A stretch of DNA of 64,000 nt from Longibaculum muris (lineage in GTDB: Bacteria > Bacillota_I > Bacilli_A > Erysipelotrichales > Coprobacillaceae), in contig NZ_SMCQ01000013.1 of NCBI RefSeq assembly GCF_004343035.1, positions 18,325-82,324 of the forward strand, written 5' to 3'. Each line of letters starts with the position of its first letter. The stretch's first letter is position 1. A program made the position numbers and the translations under genes. This document shows positions 1-8,352 of this stretch, in pieces. The notes under the pieces are model-generated. The model was not told the origin of the DNA. It saw only the letters and a program-made list of their open reading frames with translations, and searched no databases.

Positions 1-744
1 GTTGTTTCGATGTATGTTACAACACTTAAAGAATTGGGTGAATTTGAAGAAGCAATTAATATTTTAATTGAGGAATTATCAATGCCTTACATTCCTTATC
101 AATATGAGATGCTTTTTAATACGGCATATGATGAAATTCTATTAGAAAAACAAGAAGCTCATTATGAACTTGAATCTAAGAATCAAATCTTTTCAATTGA
201 AGAAATTGAACAAGTTTTAAAGAAAAAAGATTGTAATGAAGATTTGTTATATATGGTTTTAGATCAACTACAACAATTAAATGTACGTATGATCATTCCA
301 ACAATTAAAGACTATTTATTGGATAGTCGTCGTCATTTCTTTGCCAAAACTTTATTAATAGAAATTATGATTGATCAACAAGTTGATGAAGATATGGAAG
401 TAGAGAAGTTTGGTGCGTATTATCATATTAATCCAAGTTATATGCCACTTGTTTTAGCTCAAGATGCTTACCAAGGAATTGGACAGTATTTAGAAAATGC
501 ACTTGAAAATGATAATCCAACCATGTTTGAACAATGTATGGATTATCTAGAATATTTTCTTTATGCTTATTATCCTAAAGAAATATATGATGATAAGTAT
601 AATGTTGTAGCAGCTTCAATTCATTATTATGTTGCGACTTTACAATCTTATGATATAGATATGTCTGATTTAGAAGTGACATATTATTGTGATGAATCAC
701 AAATTCAAGGGGTTGTTCTTTTGTTAAAACAGATTGAAGTCTAG
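1..744 (+). CDS. YsoA-like helical (TPR-type) protein, 5' end missing
   Basis: The reading frame is already open at base 1, three codons before the first Met at 10, so the gene very probably begins outside the window and only its 3' part is seen. The visible part has no signal peptide or membrane segment. It is rich in Leu, Glu, Tyr and Ile with helical periodicity, and its first residues (LGEFEEAINILIEEL) read like one TPR helix pair. The stop is at 742-744. The gene lies directly upstream of tig, as the TPR protein gene ysoA does in B. subtilis, which is the main ground for the name. No catalytic motif is visible and the molecular role is unknown. Confidence 0.55.
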   Translation, partial: VVSMYVTTLKELGEFEEAINILIEELSMPYIPYQYEMLFNTAYDEILLEKQEAHYELESKNQIFSIEEIEQVLKKKDCNEDLLYMVLDQLQQLNVRMIIPTIKDYLLDSRRHFFAKTLLIEIMIDQQVDEDMEVEKFGAYYHINPSYMPLVLAQDAYQGIGQYLENALENDNPTMFEQCMDYLEYFLYAYYPKEIYDDKYNVVAASIHYYVATLQSYDIDMSDLEVTYYCDESQIQGVVLLLKQIEV

Positions 745-881
745 TAAAACATAGGGAAAGTATTGATAAATAAAGGATATTATGGTATATTTATTAAGCT
801 ATTTATCTATTAGAATAGAAATGGATTGCCAAAAAGTAGATAAATATAGAAAAGCATGAAGTACATAAATGAAATAGATTT

Positions 882-908
882 TTAGCACTCTTACAATAAG
901 AGTGTTAA
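882..908 (+). promoter_or_regulatory. CIRCE operator (HrcA binding site) upstream of tig
   Basis: TTAGCACTC (882-890), a 9-nt spacer, then GAGTGTTAA (900-908). The known CIRCE consensus is TTAGCACTC-N9-GAGTGCTAA, so 17 of 18 arm positions match. It ends five bases before the tig -35 box, a usual position for HrcA repression. HrcA itself is not in the window. Confidence 0.9.
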
Positions 909-913
909 AATAG

Positions 914-942
914 TTGCAATCTTATATTTATTCATGTATAAT
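914..942 (+). promoter_or_regulatory. SigmaA promoter of tig
   Basis: -35 TTGCAA (914-919), 17-nt spacer, -10 TATAAT (937-942). The start codon of tig is at 973, preceded by a GGAGGAAG ribosome binding site at 960-967. Confidence 0.85.
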
Positions 943-972
943 ATGCGTGTTGAAATAATGGAGGAAGTATAA

Positions 973-2253
973 ATGGAAACAGTTTGTAACAAACTTGAAA
1001 ATTGTATGGTGGAAGTCAAAGTAACTTTCACAACTGAAGAATGGAAAGATGCACAAGACAAAGCATTAAACAAATTAGCAAAAAATGTAAAAATTGATGG
1101 ATTTAGACAAGGGAAAGCGCCTGCTAAATTAGTTAAAGCAAGAGTTGGTAAAGGAGCTATCTTAGAAGAAGCAACTGACATCATTTTACAAAAGAATTAT
1201 GCAGGTATTTTATTAGATAATGATGTACATCCTGTAGGTCAACCAGAAGTAAAAATCGATGAATTAACTGAAGAAACTTTAAAAGTTACTGTTAACGCTC
1301 CAGTTGCACCTGAAGTGACTTTAGGACAATATAAAGGATTAGAAGTTAAAAAAGGACAAGTTAAAGTAACTAAAAAAGAAATCGAAGCTGAATTAAAGAA
1401 CTATCAAAATCAATTTGCTGAATTAGTGATTAAAGAAGAAGGAACTGTTGAAAACGGAGATACTGCAGTTATCGATTTTGAAGGATTTAAAGATGGAGAA
1501 GCTTTCGAAGGTGGAAAAGGTGAAAACTATCCATTAGAAATTGGATCTGGTTCATTTATTCCTGGATTTGAAGAACAATTAGTAGGTATGGGTATTGATG
1601 AAGAAAAAGAAATTAATGTAACTTTCCCAGAAAACTATCAAGCTGCTGAATTAGCTGGTCAAGCTGTTGTTTTCAAAGTTAAAGTTCATGAAATCAAATC
1701 AAAAGTTTTACCTGAAATTGATGATGAATTAGCAAAAGATGTTAATATTGATGGTATTGAAACATTAGCTGATTTAGAAACTTATACAAAAGAACAAATT
1801 AAAAACAGAAAACAAAGTGAAGTTGAATCAAAATTCAGTGATGATATCTTCAATGCAGTTATTGAAAATACACCATTAGAAGTACCAGAAGTTATGGTTG
1901 AAACTGAAGTTCAACAAATGTTAAGAGAAGTAGAACAAAACTTATCTCAACAAGGTTTAAATATGGAATTATTCCAACAATTAACTGGTAAGACTATGGA
2001 TGATATGAAAGCTGAAATGAGAGAACAAGCTGAAAAACGTGTAAAATTTAACTTAATTTTAGCTGAAATTGTAAAAGCTGAAAATATTGAAGTGTCTGAA
2101 GAAGAAGTTGATGAAGAAATCAAAGAAATCGCTACATACTATAGCAGAGAATTTGATGAAGTTAAAAAATTATTTGAAAGTCAATTAGGACAAATCAAAT
2201 CTGATTTAGCAACTCGTAAGGCTGTTCAATTAATTAAAGATAACGTAAAATAA
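973..2253 (+). CDS. tig: Trigger factor, ribosome-associated chaperone / peptidyl-prolyl isomerase
   Basis: Trigger factor binds the ribosome exit tunnel and shields nascent chains. The 426 residues match the usual length. The N-terminal ribosome-binding domain carries the GFRQGKAP signature at 43-50. An FKBP-type PPIase domain follows at about 160-245 (GDTAVIDFEGF, then FIPGFEEQLVGM). The C-terminal third is the helical chaperone domain. The start has a good Shine-Dalgarno sequence. The gene is monocistronic between its own promoter and a terminator at 2252, and is followed by lon, as in B. subtilis except that clpX and lonB are absent here. A CIRCE element upstream predicts heat-shock control by HrcA. 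Confidence 0.97.
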   Translation: METVCNKLENCMVEVKVTFTTEEWKDAQDKALNKLAKNVKIDGFRQGKAPAKLVKARVGKGAILEEATDIILQKNYAGILLDNDVHPVGQPEVKIDELTEETLKVTVNAPVAPEVTLGQYKGLEVKKGQVKVTKKEIEAELKNYQNQFAELVIKEEGTVENGDTAVIDFEGFKDGEAFEGGKGENYPLEIGSGSFIPGFEEQLVGMGIDEEKEINVTFPENYQAAELAGQAVVFKVKVHEIKSKVLPEIDDELAKDVNIDGIETLADLETYTKEQIKNRKQSEVESKFSDDIFNAVIENTPLEVPEVMVETEVQQMLREVEQNLSQQGLNMELFQQLTGKTMDDMKAEMREQAEKRVKFNLILAEIVKAENIEVSEEEVDEEIKEIATYYSREFDEVKKLFESQLGQIKSDLATRKAVQLIKDNVK

Positions 2254-2276
2254 GACGCACTTGCGTCTTGTTTTAT
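2252..2276 (+). terminator. Rho-independent terminator after tig
   Basis: Stem AAGACGCA (2252-2259) with TGCGTCTT (2262-2269), starting within the tig stop codon, followed by GTTTTATT. Confidence 0.8.
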
Positions 2277-2289
2277 TAAGACGTTTTGA

Positions 2290-2320
2290 TAGACAAATGA
2301 CTCATTATTATATATAATGA
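2290..2320 (+). promoter_or_regulatory. lon promoter overlapped by an inverted repeat
   Basis: -35 TAGACA (2290-2295), 17 nt, -10 TATAAT (2313-2318). The perfect inverted repeat TCATTAT-N5-ATAATGA (2302-2320) covers the -10 box and could be an operator, though AT-rich palindromes also arise by chance. Confidence 0.6.
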
Positions 2321-2369
2321 TGAAAATGGATGGATTGATGATTCATCTTTGTAAAGGAGGTAATGAATT

Positions 2370-4694
2370 ATGGAAGAATTAGAAATTGTTGTTGATTTAC
2401 CTGTCATTTGCACAAGGGGAATGATTGTTTTCCCTAAACATGAAATTTCTTTAGATGTTGGAAGAAGTTTTAGTTTAAAAGCAATAGAAAAAAGTATCAA
2501 TGAGTTTGATGAAAATATAGTTTTTATTTCTCAAAAGAATCCAATTGATGAAAATACAGATTTTGAACATGTTTATCACTATGGAACTTTATGTAAAGTG
2601 AAAAGAAGAATTAAAAGAGATAATCATGGAACAATTAAATTAACTGTTGAAGGTCAAAAGCGAGTAGAAATTACTCAATTAGAAGAAAGAGATGGATGTT
2701 TATTTGCCAAAACAAAATATCTTGAAGATATTCCTGGTGAAAAAACTGAAGAAATTGCATTGGTACGTAAAGTTTCTGAACAAATGCAATCTATGAATAA
2801 GAACTTACAAATGTTTCCACGTGAAGTTTTCTCAAACTTATCACAAGGTATGAGTGCAAGTGATTTGGCTGATACAATTGGTCAATATATCAATGTTGAA
2901 TTACAAACAAAACAAAAAATCTTAGCTGAATGTGATATTAATAAACGTTTACTTCTTGTTTTAGGTAGTATGGAAGAAGAAAAAGTGATTAATGAACTTG
3001 AAGAAAAGATTAATTTAAAAGTGAAAGAAAGCATTGATGAAAATCAAAAAGAATATTATCTAAGAGAAAAGTTACGTGCAATTAAAGAAGAATTAGGGGA
3101 TACGCCTAATAAAGAAGATGATACAGATTATATTCGTCAAGAAATGAAGGATAAACCTTATCCACAATATATTAAAGATAAGATTGAAGAAGAATTAAGA
3201 CGTTATGATATGATGCCTTCAGCATCTTCTGAAGCCAATGTTGTGAGAACATATATTGATTGGGTATTAAAGACACCTTGGTATCAAGAAACTGAGGATA
3301 ATCAAAATATTGGTGATGTTGAAAGAATCTTAGATGAAGATCATTATGGTTTAAAGAAAACAAAAGAAAGAATTGTCGAACATCTTGCGGTAAAACAAAT
3401 GACACAATCTTTAAATGCGCCAATTATCTGTTTGGTTGGGCCACCAGGGGTTGGGAAAACATCGATTTCTAAATCGATTGCTAGAGCATTAGGTAGAAAA
3501 TTTGTAAAAGCATCATTAGGTGGTGTTAAGGATGAAGCTGAGATTCGTGGACATCGTAGAACTTATTTAGGTTCTATGCCAGGAAGAATTATTCAAGGAA
3601 TGAAAAAAGCTGGCGTCGTCAATCCTGTATTCTTATTAGATGAAATTGATAAGATGTCTAGTGATTATAAAGGGGATCCAACAAGTGCAATGCTTGAAGT
3701 CTTAGATCCAGAACAAAATCAATTTTTCTCAGATAACTACTTAGAAGAACCTTATGATTTATCTAAAGTTTTATTTATTGCGACTGCTAATGATTTAGGA
3801 AGTATTCCTGAACCATTAAGAGATCGTCTTGAAATTATTGAAATTTCTTCTTATACTGAACAAGAAAAATTACAAATTGCTAAACGTCATCTTTTAAAGA
3901 AAGAATTAGAAAGACATGGTTTAAAAGCTGAACAATTAATGATTAGTGATGAAACAATGATGTCAATCATTCGTCATTACACACGTGAAGCAGGGGTTCG
4001 TCAATTAGAAAGATTGATTGCTCAAATTTGTCGTAAATCAGTTTTAAAGATTTTAAAGAATCCAGGACTTGTTTTAGATATTCAAATTGCTGATTTAGAA
4101 GAATTCTTAGGTAAAGCACCATTTGAACATACAAAGAAATTAGATAAACCACAAATTGGAGTGGTAACTGGAATGGCATATACTCAATATGGTGGAGATA
4201 TTTTACCAATTGAAGTCAATCATTTTAATGGAAGTGGTAAATTTATTATTACTGGTCAATTAGGTGATGTGATGAAAGAATCTGCGTCTATTGCTTTAGA
4301 TTATATGAAAGCAAATCGTGAAAAATATGGATTAGAAAATATTGCTTTTGATAAAGAAGATATTCATATCCATGTTCCTGAAGGAGCAGTGAAAAAAGAT
4401 GGACCAAGTGCTGGTGTGACTTTGACAACTGCAATTCTATCTGCATTTAGTAATCGTCCTGTTCGTGATGATGTTGCGATGACTGGAGAAATCACTTTAA
4501 GAGGTCAGGTTTTACCAATTGGTGGGTTAAAAGAAAAATCTATTTCTGCTCATCGTAGTGGTATTCGTACAATTATTATTCCTAAAGATAATGAAAAGGA
4601 TATTGATGATATTCCTGAATCAGTTCAAAAGGATTTAAAAATTGTTTTAGCTGATCATATTGATACAGTATTAGAAAATGCATTAGTAAAGTAG
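2370..4694 (+). CDS. lon: ATP-dependent Lon protease (LonA type)
   Basis: Lon degrades misfolded and regulatory proteins in the cytoplasm. The 774-residue product has the standard LonA layout. An N-terminal substrate-binding domain occupies about 1-200 and is followed by a helical linker. The AAA+ module has Walker A GPPGVGKT at 357-364 and a FLLDEID Walker B. The C-terminal serine protease domain has the catalytic pair Ser680 (in DGPSAGV) and Lys721 (in GGLKEK). A strong AAAGGAGGT site precedes the ATG. It has its own promoter and a terminator at 4692. The lon-engB order is the same as in B. subtilis. It is not part of the CIRCE-controlled transcript unless tig termination leaks. Confidence 0.98.
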   Translation: MEELEIVVDLPVICTRGMIVFPKHEISLDVGRSFSLKAIEKSINEFDENIVFISQKNPIDENTDFEHVYHYGTLCKVKRRIKRDNHGTIKLTVEGQKRVEITQLEERDGCLFAKTKYLEDIPGEKTEEIALVRKVSEQMQSMNKNLQMFPREVFSNLSQGMSASDLADTIGQYINVELQTKQKILAECDINKRLLLVLGSMEEEKVINELEEKINLKVKESIDENQKEYYLREKLRAIKEELGDTPNKEDDTDYIRQEMKDKPYPQYIKDKIEEELRRYDMMPSASSEANVVRTYIDWVLKTPWYQETEDNQNIGDVERILDEDHYGLKKTKERIVEHLAVKQMTQSLNAPIICLVGPPGVGKTSISKSIARALGRKFVKASLGGVKDEAEIRGHRRTYLGSMPGRIIQGMKKAGVVNPVFLLDEIDKMSSDYKGDPTSAMLEVLDPEQNQFFSDNYLEEPYDLSKVLFIATANDLGSIPEPLRDRLEIIEISSYTEQEKLQIAKRHLLKKELERHGLKAEQLMISDETMMSIIRHYTREAGVRQLERLIAQICRKSVLKILKNPGLVLDIQIADLEEFLGKAPFEHTKKLDKPQIGVVTGMAYTQYGGDILPIEVNHFNGSGKFIITGQLGDVMKESASIALDYMKANREKYGLENIAFDKEDIHIHVPEGAVKKDGPSAGVTLTTAILSAFSNRPVRDDVAMTGEITLRGQVLPIGGLKEKSISAHRSGIRTIIIPKDNEKDIDDIPESVQKDLKIVLADHIDTVLENALVK

Positions 4695-4716
4695 AGTCTT
4701 GATGACTCTATTTTTC
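4692..4716 (+). terminator. Terminator after lon
   Basis: TAGAGTC (4692-4698), loop TTGAT, GACTCTA (4704-4710), then five T. The stem begins in the lon stop codon. Confidence 0.85.
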
Positions 4717-4777
4717 TTATAGTTATTTGTTAAGAAATATGTTAAGATGGATTCAACAAGGAATAAAGGAGAATATT

Positions 4778-5362
4778 ATGTATAAAGTCAATAAAGCACA
4801 ATTTGTATTATGTGCAGCCTGGAAATCACAATGGCCAGAAAATGATTTGCCTGAAATTTGTTTGGCTGGACGTAGTAATGTAGGGAAATCAAGTTTGATT
4901 AATACAATAACAAATCATAGTAAATTAGCAAAAGTATCAGGGACACCGGGAAAAACACGTACTTTGAATTTCTTTAATATCAATGATGAGTTAAGATTAG
5001 TTGATGTGCCGGGCTATGGATATGCTAAGGTCAATGATAAAATTAAAGAAAGTTTTGGAGATATGATTGATACTTATTTAAGAGAACGAGATGTTTTAAA
5101 AGGATTGGTATTAATTGTTGACTATCGTCATAAACCAACGCGTGATGATATTGAAATGTATGAGTATGCAAAGTATTATGAAATTCCAGTTATTGTTGTG
5201 GCAACTAAAGAAGATAAATTAAAACGTAATGATTTAAAGAAAAATGAAAAAATGATTAAACAAGTTTTGGATTTTGATGAAAACGATCAATTTGTTAGAT
5301 TTTCAAGTTTTAACAAGACTGGGATTCAAGAACTTTGGGATGCAATTTTGAAGCTTTGTTAA
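4778..5362 (+). CDS. engB: Ribosome biogenesis GTPase EngB/YsxC
   Basis: EngB is an essential small GTPase acting in late 50S subunit assembly. The product has 194 residues from the start chosen here. A frame extending upstream to 4727 exists, but ATG 4778 has the AAAGGAG site at 4766-4772 and gives the family's usual N-terminus. Motifs seen are G1 GRSNVGKS (31-38), G3 in DVPGYGYAK and G4 TKEDK. It follows lon exactly as ysxC does in B. subtilis. No transcription terminator is obvious directly after it. Confidence 0.96.
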   Translation: MYKVNKAQFVLCAAWKSQWPENDLPEICLAGRSNVGKSSLINTITNHSKLAKVSGTPGKTRTLNFFNINDELRLVDVPGYGYAKVNDKIKESFGDMIDTYLRERDVLKGLVLIVDYRHKPTRDDIEMYEYAKYYEIPVIVVATKEDKLKRNDLKKNEKMIKQVLDFDENDQFVRFSSFNKTGIQELWDAILKLC

Positions 5363-5370
5363 ATTAAAAC

Positions 5371-5399
5371 TTAACAAAAGGCAATGTTTGTTGTATAAT
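5371..5399 (+). promoter_or_regulatory. Promoter of the lone PTS EIIB gene
   Basis: -35 TTAACA (5371-5376), 17 nt, -10 TATAAT (5394-5399), in the short gap after engB. Confidence 0.7.
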
Positions 5400-5420
5400 C
5401 ACTAGCAGGGGGTAATAGTC

Positions 5421-5723
5421 ATGATAAATATTATGTTATGTTGTGCATCTGGGATGTCAACAAGTTTATTAGTAGAAAAAATGAAGAAGGCTGCTGCAGA
5501 AGAAGGGGTAGAAGTGAATATCTGGGCAGTTGGAGCTAATGAAGTGAAAGCAAATGCTACAAAAGCTGATATTATTTTACTTGGACCACAAGTCAGATAT
5601 GCGCAAAAGAAAATTGAATCTGAAGCGCCAGGTGTTCCAGTTGCAAATATTGGAATGCGTGAATATGGTATGATGAATGGTAAGGCTGTTTTGGCTCAAG
5701 CTATTGAATTATGTAAAAAGTAA
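5421..5723 (+). CDS. PTS system, lactose/cellobiose-family EIIB component (orphan)
   Basis: EIIB proteins of this family carry a phosphocysteine that passes phosphate from EIIA to the sugar held by EIIC. The 100-residue protein begins with the characteristic strand-loop CCASGMSTS. Cys8 is the expected phosphorylated residue, and the fold length fits the family. The gene stands alone, with its own promoter and terminator, between engB and spoVID. No EIIA, EIIC or sugar hydrolase gene lies nearby. It may serve a transporter encoded elsewhere, or be a regulatory phosphocarrier. The substrate cannot be read from the sequence. It is absent from the B. subtilis version of this locus. Confidence 0.9.
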   Translation: MINIMLCCASGMSTSLLVEKMKKAAAEEGVEVNIWAVGANEVKANATKADIILLGPQVRYAQKKIESEAPGVPVANIGMREYGMMNGKAVLAQAIELCKK

Positions 5724-5746
5724 GAAGTAGAAATACTTCTTTTTTT
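5723..5746 (+). terminator. Terminator after PTS EIIB gene
   Basis: AGAAGTA (5723-5729), tetraloop GAAA, TACTTCT (5734-5740), then six T. Confidence 0.88.
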
Positions 5747-5773
5747 CATATTCTGTATTTTTTTGCATACAGT
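5746..5773 (+). promoter_or_regulatory. Candidate SigmaE promoter of spoVID-ysxE
   Basis: TCATATT (5746-5752), 13 nt, CATACAGT (5766-5773). The B. subtilis SigmaE consensus is KMATATT, 14-15 nt, CATACAhT, so only one -10 base and one spacer base deviate. spoVID is SigmaE-dependent in B. subtilis. The -35 abuts the T-run of the preceding terminator. Confidence 0.65.
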
Positions 5774-5790
5774 TTGTTAGGAGGGAAAGT

Positions 5791-6498
5791 ATGCAAAAAA
5801 TATATTTTAAAAAAATTGTGGACTTGAATCATCGTTTGAAGGAGCTTGTATCTATTTCTGTTGATGAATCAATCAGTTATAAAATGGAAACTCAAGGTAT
5901 GAGAGCCGTTGGAAGTATTATGATTAATGGTGAGTATAAAGATGACAATACCAAACAAAGCTTTCATGAAACGATTGATTTAGATATCTTAGCTCAATTT
6001 GACAAGATTACAGATAAACGTGATTTTCATGTTAAAGTTGAAGATTTTGATTATACACTCAATGAAGGAAATATGGCATTGGTTATTCAAGCCTGTGTAT
6101 ATGGTGTTTTAGATGATGAAGATCGTGTCATTGAAACTTCACAGATTGTTAGTGATGAAGTACAAAGTGATGAAGATGTTGCTTTAGAAATTGAAAATCT
6201 TTTAAGGGAAGAAGATGAGATCATAATGACACCACCTGTGGAAGAACCAATATTAGAGCTCGATGAAGAAATCGTTGTACCGCAAAAAGAAACAAAAGAA
6301 GTCATAACAAAGTCAAACAATGAGGATGAGGAAGATGATGAAGATATTGGTACTTATTACTTATATGTTGTATCTGATGGAGATAGTTACCAATCCATAG
6401 CCGCTCGTTATCAAGTTGATGAATATCAGCTTAAAGAATACAACCATGATCGTCCGCTTTCCAAAGGTGCGATTGTGATTGTACCTTATTATGCATGA
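5791..6498 (+). CDS. spoVID: SpoVID-like spore coat morphogenetic protein with C-terminal LysM
   Basis: In B. subtilis SpoVID works with SafA and SpoIVA to make the coat encase the forespore. The 235-residue protein here is shorter than the B. subtilis one (about 575). It keeps both ends: an N-terminal beta-rich domain (ELVSISVDESISYKMETQG, then GSIMINGEY) resembling the SpoVID N-domain, and a C-terminal LysM domain at about 188-235 (YLYVVSDGDSYQSIAARY, then PLSKGAIVIVPY). The linker between them (about 125-185) is Glu/Asp-rich and far shorter. It overlaps the ysxE-like gene by four bases (ATGA) and sits upstream of valS, as in B. subtilis. A SigmaE-like promoter precedes it. Confidence 0.72.
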   Translation: MQKIYFKKIVDLNHRLKELVSISVDESISYKMETQGMRAVGSIMINGEYKDDNTKQSFHETIDLDILAQFDKITDKRDFHVKVEDFDYTLNEGNMALVIQACVYGVLDDEDRVIETSQIVSDEVQSDEDVALEIENLLREEDEIIMTPPVEEPILELDEEIVVPQKETKEVITKSNNEDEEDDEDIGTYYLYVVSDGDSYQSIAARYQVDEYQLKEYNHDRPLSKGAIVIVPYYA

Positions 6499-7400
6499 AA
6501 GAACAGCTTGAGGAATATTATGGAATTCATGTGATTGGACAAATCACATTAAGTCAAAAAACATATAAGTTAAAATGTATTGAAGGTTATTATGTATTAA
6601 AATGTGTAAAAGATAAGCATGTACAAAGAACCTTAGAATATATTGAAACATTGCATATGACTTGTTTTGTGCATGTTTTATTAAATAAAAATAATGAGTA
6701 TGTCACACCTTATCAGCAACATTATATTTATTTGATGCCCTATATTGATAATTCACAGGGACAATTAAAAGAAATGAAAATAAAGTTTTACTTTGAAACC
6801 TTAGCTTATCTTCATTACCATAGTTTTTATTATACAAAAGTCAATCAACAATATTTTGAAACATTACAACATGATATCATTACAATCATCAATGAACGTT
6901 TTGCATATTATGAACAAATGATTCAAAATTTTGAAAACATCATGATGCGTTCACCTAGTCAATGGATGTTAGTGATGAACTATTATCGTATTTATGAAGC
7001 TTTATGTAGTGCTAGACAATATTTGTCGCAATATTTAGAAAAAACGAAAGAATATCATCAAATTAGAGTTTGTATGAATTATAAGCATTTTGATTATGAT
7101 CATATTTCTTTAAAAGAAAAATGTTTCTTATCAATTGATAATGTCTGTATAGATTTACCAATCTATGATTTATTTGATATTTATCAAAGAATTCCTGATA
7201 TTTTATTTGATTTAGATTGTTTTAGTGAATATTATTTAAAAAAGATTGAATTAAAAGATGATGAAAAATTGTTATTGTGTTGTTTGATGAATATTGTTCC
7301 TTTAATTGATTATGGACAAGATGAAATCGAAAATATTATCAAACTTTCACGATTATTATATTATTTAGATTCTATCACCCATTTTATTCATCAATTGTAA
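6495..7400 (+). CDS. ysxE: YsxE/CotS-family spore coat protein (degenerate aminoglycoside-phosphotransferase-like fold)
   Basis: The 301-residue product is predicted cytoplasmic, and is rich in Tyr and Ile. It opens with a segment (IHVIGQITLSQKTYKLKC) typical of the N-lobe of CotS/YsxE-type kinase-like coat proteins. Kinase catalytic residues are not clearly conserved, as is usual in this group. The start codon overlaps the spoVID stop, indicating translational coupling. spoVID-ysxE-valS is also the gene order in B. subtilis, which supports the assignment more strongly than sequence alone. It is likely expressed in the mother cell from the SigmaE-like promoter upstream of spoVID. Confidence 0.62.
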   Translation: MKEQLEEYYGIHVIGQITLSQKTYKLKCIEGYYVLKCVKDKHVQRTLEYIETLHMTCFVHVLLNKNNEYVTPYQQHYIYLMPYIDNSQGQLKEMKIKFYFETLAYLHYHSFYYTKVNQQYFETLQHDIITIINERFAYYEQMIQNFENIMMRSPSQWMLVMNYYRIYEALCSARQYLSQYLEKTKEYHQIRVCMNYKHFDYDHISLKEKCFLSIDNVCIDLPIYDLFDIYQRIPDILFDLDCFSEYYLKKIELKDDEKLLLCCLMNIVPLIDYGQDEIENIIKLSRLLYYLDSITHFIHQL

Positions 7401-7429
7401 TTGACAAGACATGGTAGCTTTGTTAAAAT
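7401..7429 (+). promoter_or_regulatory. Promoter of the T-box/valS transcript
   Basis: -35 TTGACA (7401-7406), 17 nt, -10 TAAAAT (7424-7429). It starts directly at the ysxE stop codon. Confidence 0.85.
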
Positions 7430-7435
7430 AAGAAT

Positions 7436-7649
7436 ACGTTGATGAGGAGGAGTACATCTTGTATTCTTAAAGAGAGTCTCTGGAAGGTGTAAAGAGATAG
7501 AAGAAAAGATGGAAGGTAGCCTCGGAGTATGTTTTTTGAACTCACAGTAGGAAAACACGTAGAACTGCGTTAAAGTTTAAGAGGTATACAAATGTATACG
7601 AATTAAGGTGGTACCACGAACATTCGTCCTTAAACGAATGTTCTTTTTT
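7436..7649 (+). ncRNA. T-box riboswitch, valine-specific
   Basis: T-box leaders sense uncharged tRNA and permit read-through. Visible elements are the AGAGAG-type Stem I start near 7471, then a likely specifier GTA (Val) at 7516-7518 in the context GGAAGGTAGC. The invariant T-box AAGGTGGTACCACG lies at 7605-7618. A terminator with a perfect 10-bp stem (GAACATTCGT 7618-7627, ACGAATGTTC 7634-7643) and a T-run follows. The antiterminator would use the T-box bases overlapping the 5' arm. The Val specifier agrees with valS downstream, although an unrelated gene comes first in the transcript. Confidence 0.93.
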
Positions 7650-7668
7650 ATTTGAAGGAGGAAAAATT

Positions 7669-8352
7669 ATGAGTTGGAAGATTTTATTGGTTTGGGTATT
7701 GTTTATTGCAGCTTTGATGTTTTTAAGCTATTTCTTTACTAAACGTGTCAAAATGAATAAAGAAATAAGAAAACAAATCCAGACTGAAGAAGCAGCAAGA
7801 AAACAAAAATATACATATCTTAAACCTGGTATTTTTGATGAATGTCCAAGAGAGGATGTTTCTGCAGCTGCATTATTTCATTGTATAAGAAAAGAAGATG
7901 AGGATTTTGATCACTACTTTGAAAATATGAATGAAAGTGAAAAAGTTGTTTATGGAATTTATCAAGTTGGTTTAACATTACAAGGACAAGGGGCTTCTTT
8001 ACACAGTTTCTTTTTAAGCCCATCAACAAAACCATTTGTTCCTATTATTGTTGATATTTTTGAAAAAGTTGGATCACATGAATTGGCTGATTTAATGCGT
8101 GCAGCAAGACGTTTTGCTGAAATTATTGAAAATGATGAAGATGATGATGAAGATGATCCAGAAATGGGAGATTATTCACGTTATAACTTTTCTGATTTTA
8201 CTAATGAATTTGCAACTTTAGTAAGTACAACTAATTTAAATGAAAAAATTACAAACTTTATTTTAGATCATAAAGAAGATTTCTATGATAAATATATTCC
8301 TGAAAAAAATGAAGAAAATGGAGTTGATGAAGATGAAGGAACTAGCAACTAA
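7669..8352 (+). CDS. Membrane-anchored acidic protein of unknown function in the valS T-box operon
   Basis: The 227-residue product has one N-terminal membrane segment (about 5-24) and then a positively charged stretch ([12 protein letters not shown]), so the remainder should be cytoplasmic. The body is helical, with an acidic run EDDDEDD near 157-163 and an acidic C-terminus. No known domain is recognised. It has a strong AGGAGG site, is the first gene after the valine T-box, and overlaps valS by 20 bases. It should therefore be induced by valine starvation together with valS. Whether it has anything to do with tRNA charging is open. Confidence 0.8.
   Translation: MSWKILLVWVLFIAALMFLSYFFTKRVKMNKEIRKQIQTEEAARKQKYTYLKPGIFDECPREDVSAAALFHCIRKEDEDFDHYFENMNESEKVVYGIYQVGLTLQGQGASLHSFFLSPSTKPFVPIIVDIFEKVGSHELADLMRAARRFAEIIENDEDDDEDDPEMGDYSRYNFSDFTNEFATLVSTTNLNEKITNFILDHKEDFYDKYIPEKNEENGVDEDEGTSN

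Noticed and set aside
891..1184. A 97-codon minus-strand frame over the tig promoter and start
   Set aside because: It lies antisense to tig and across the CIRCE/promoter region, has no ribosome site and its composition is that of a shadow frame.
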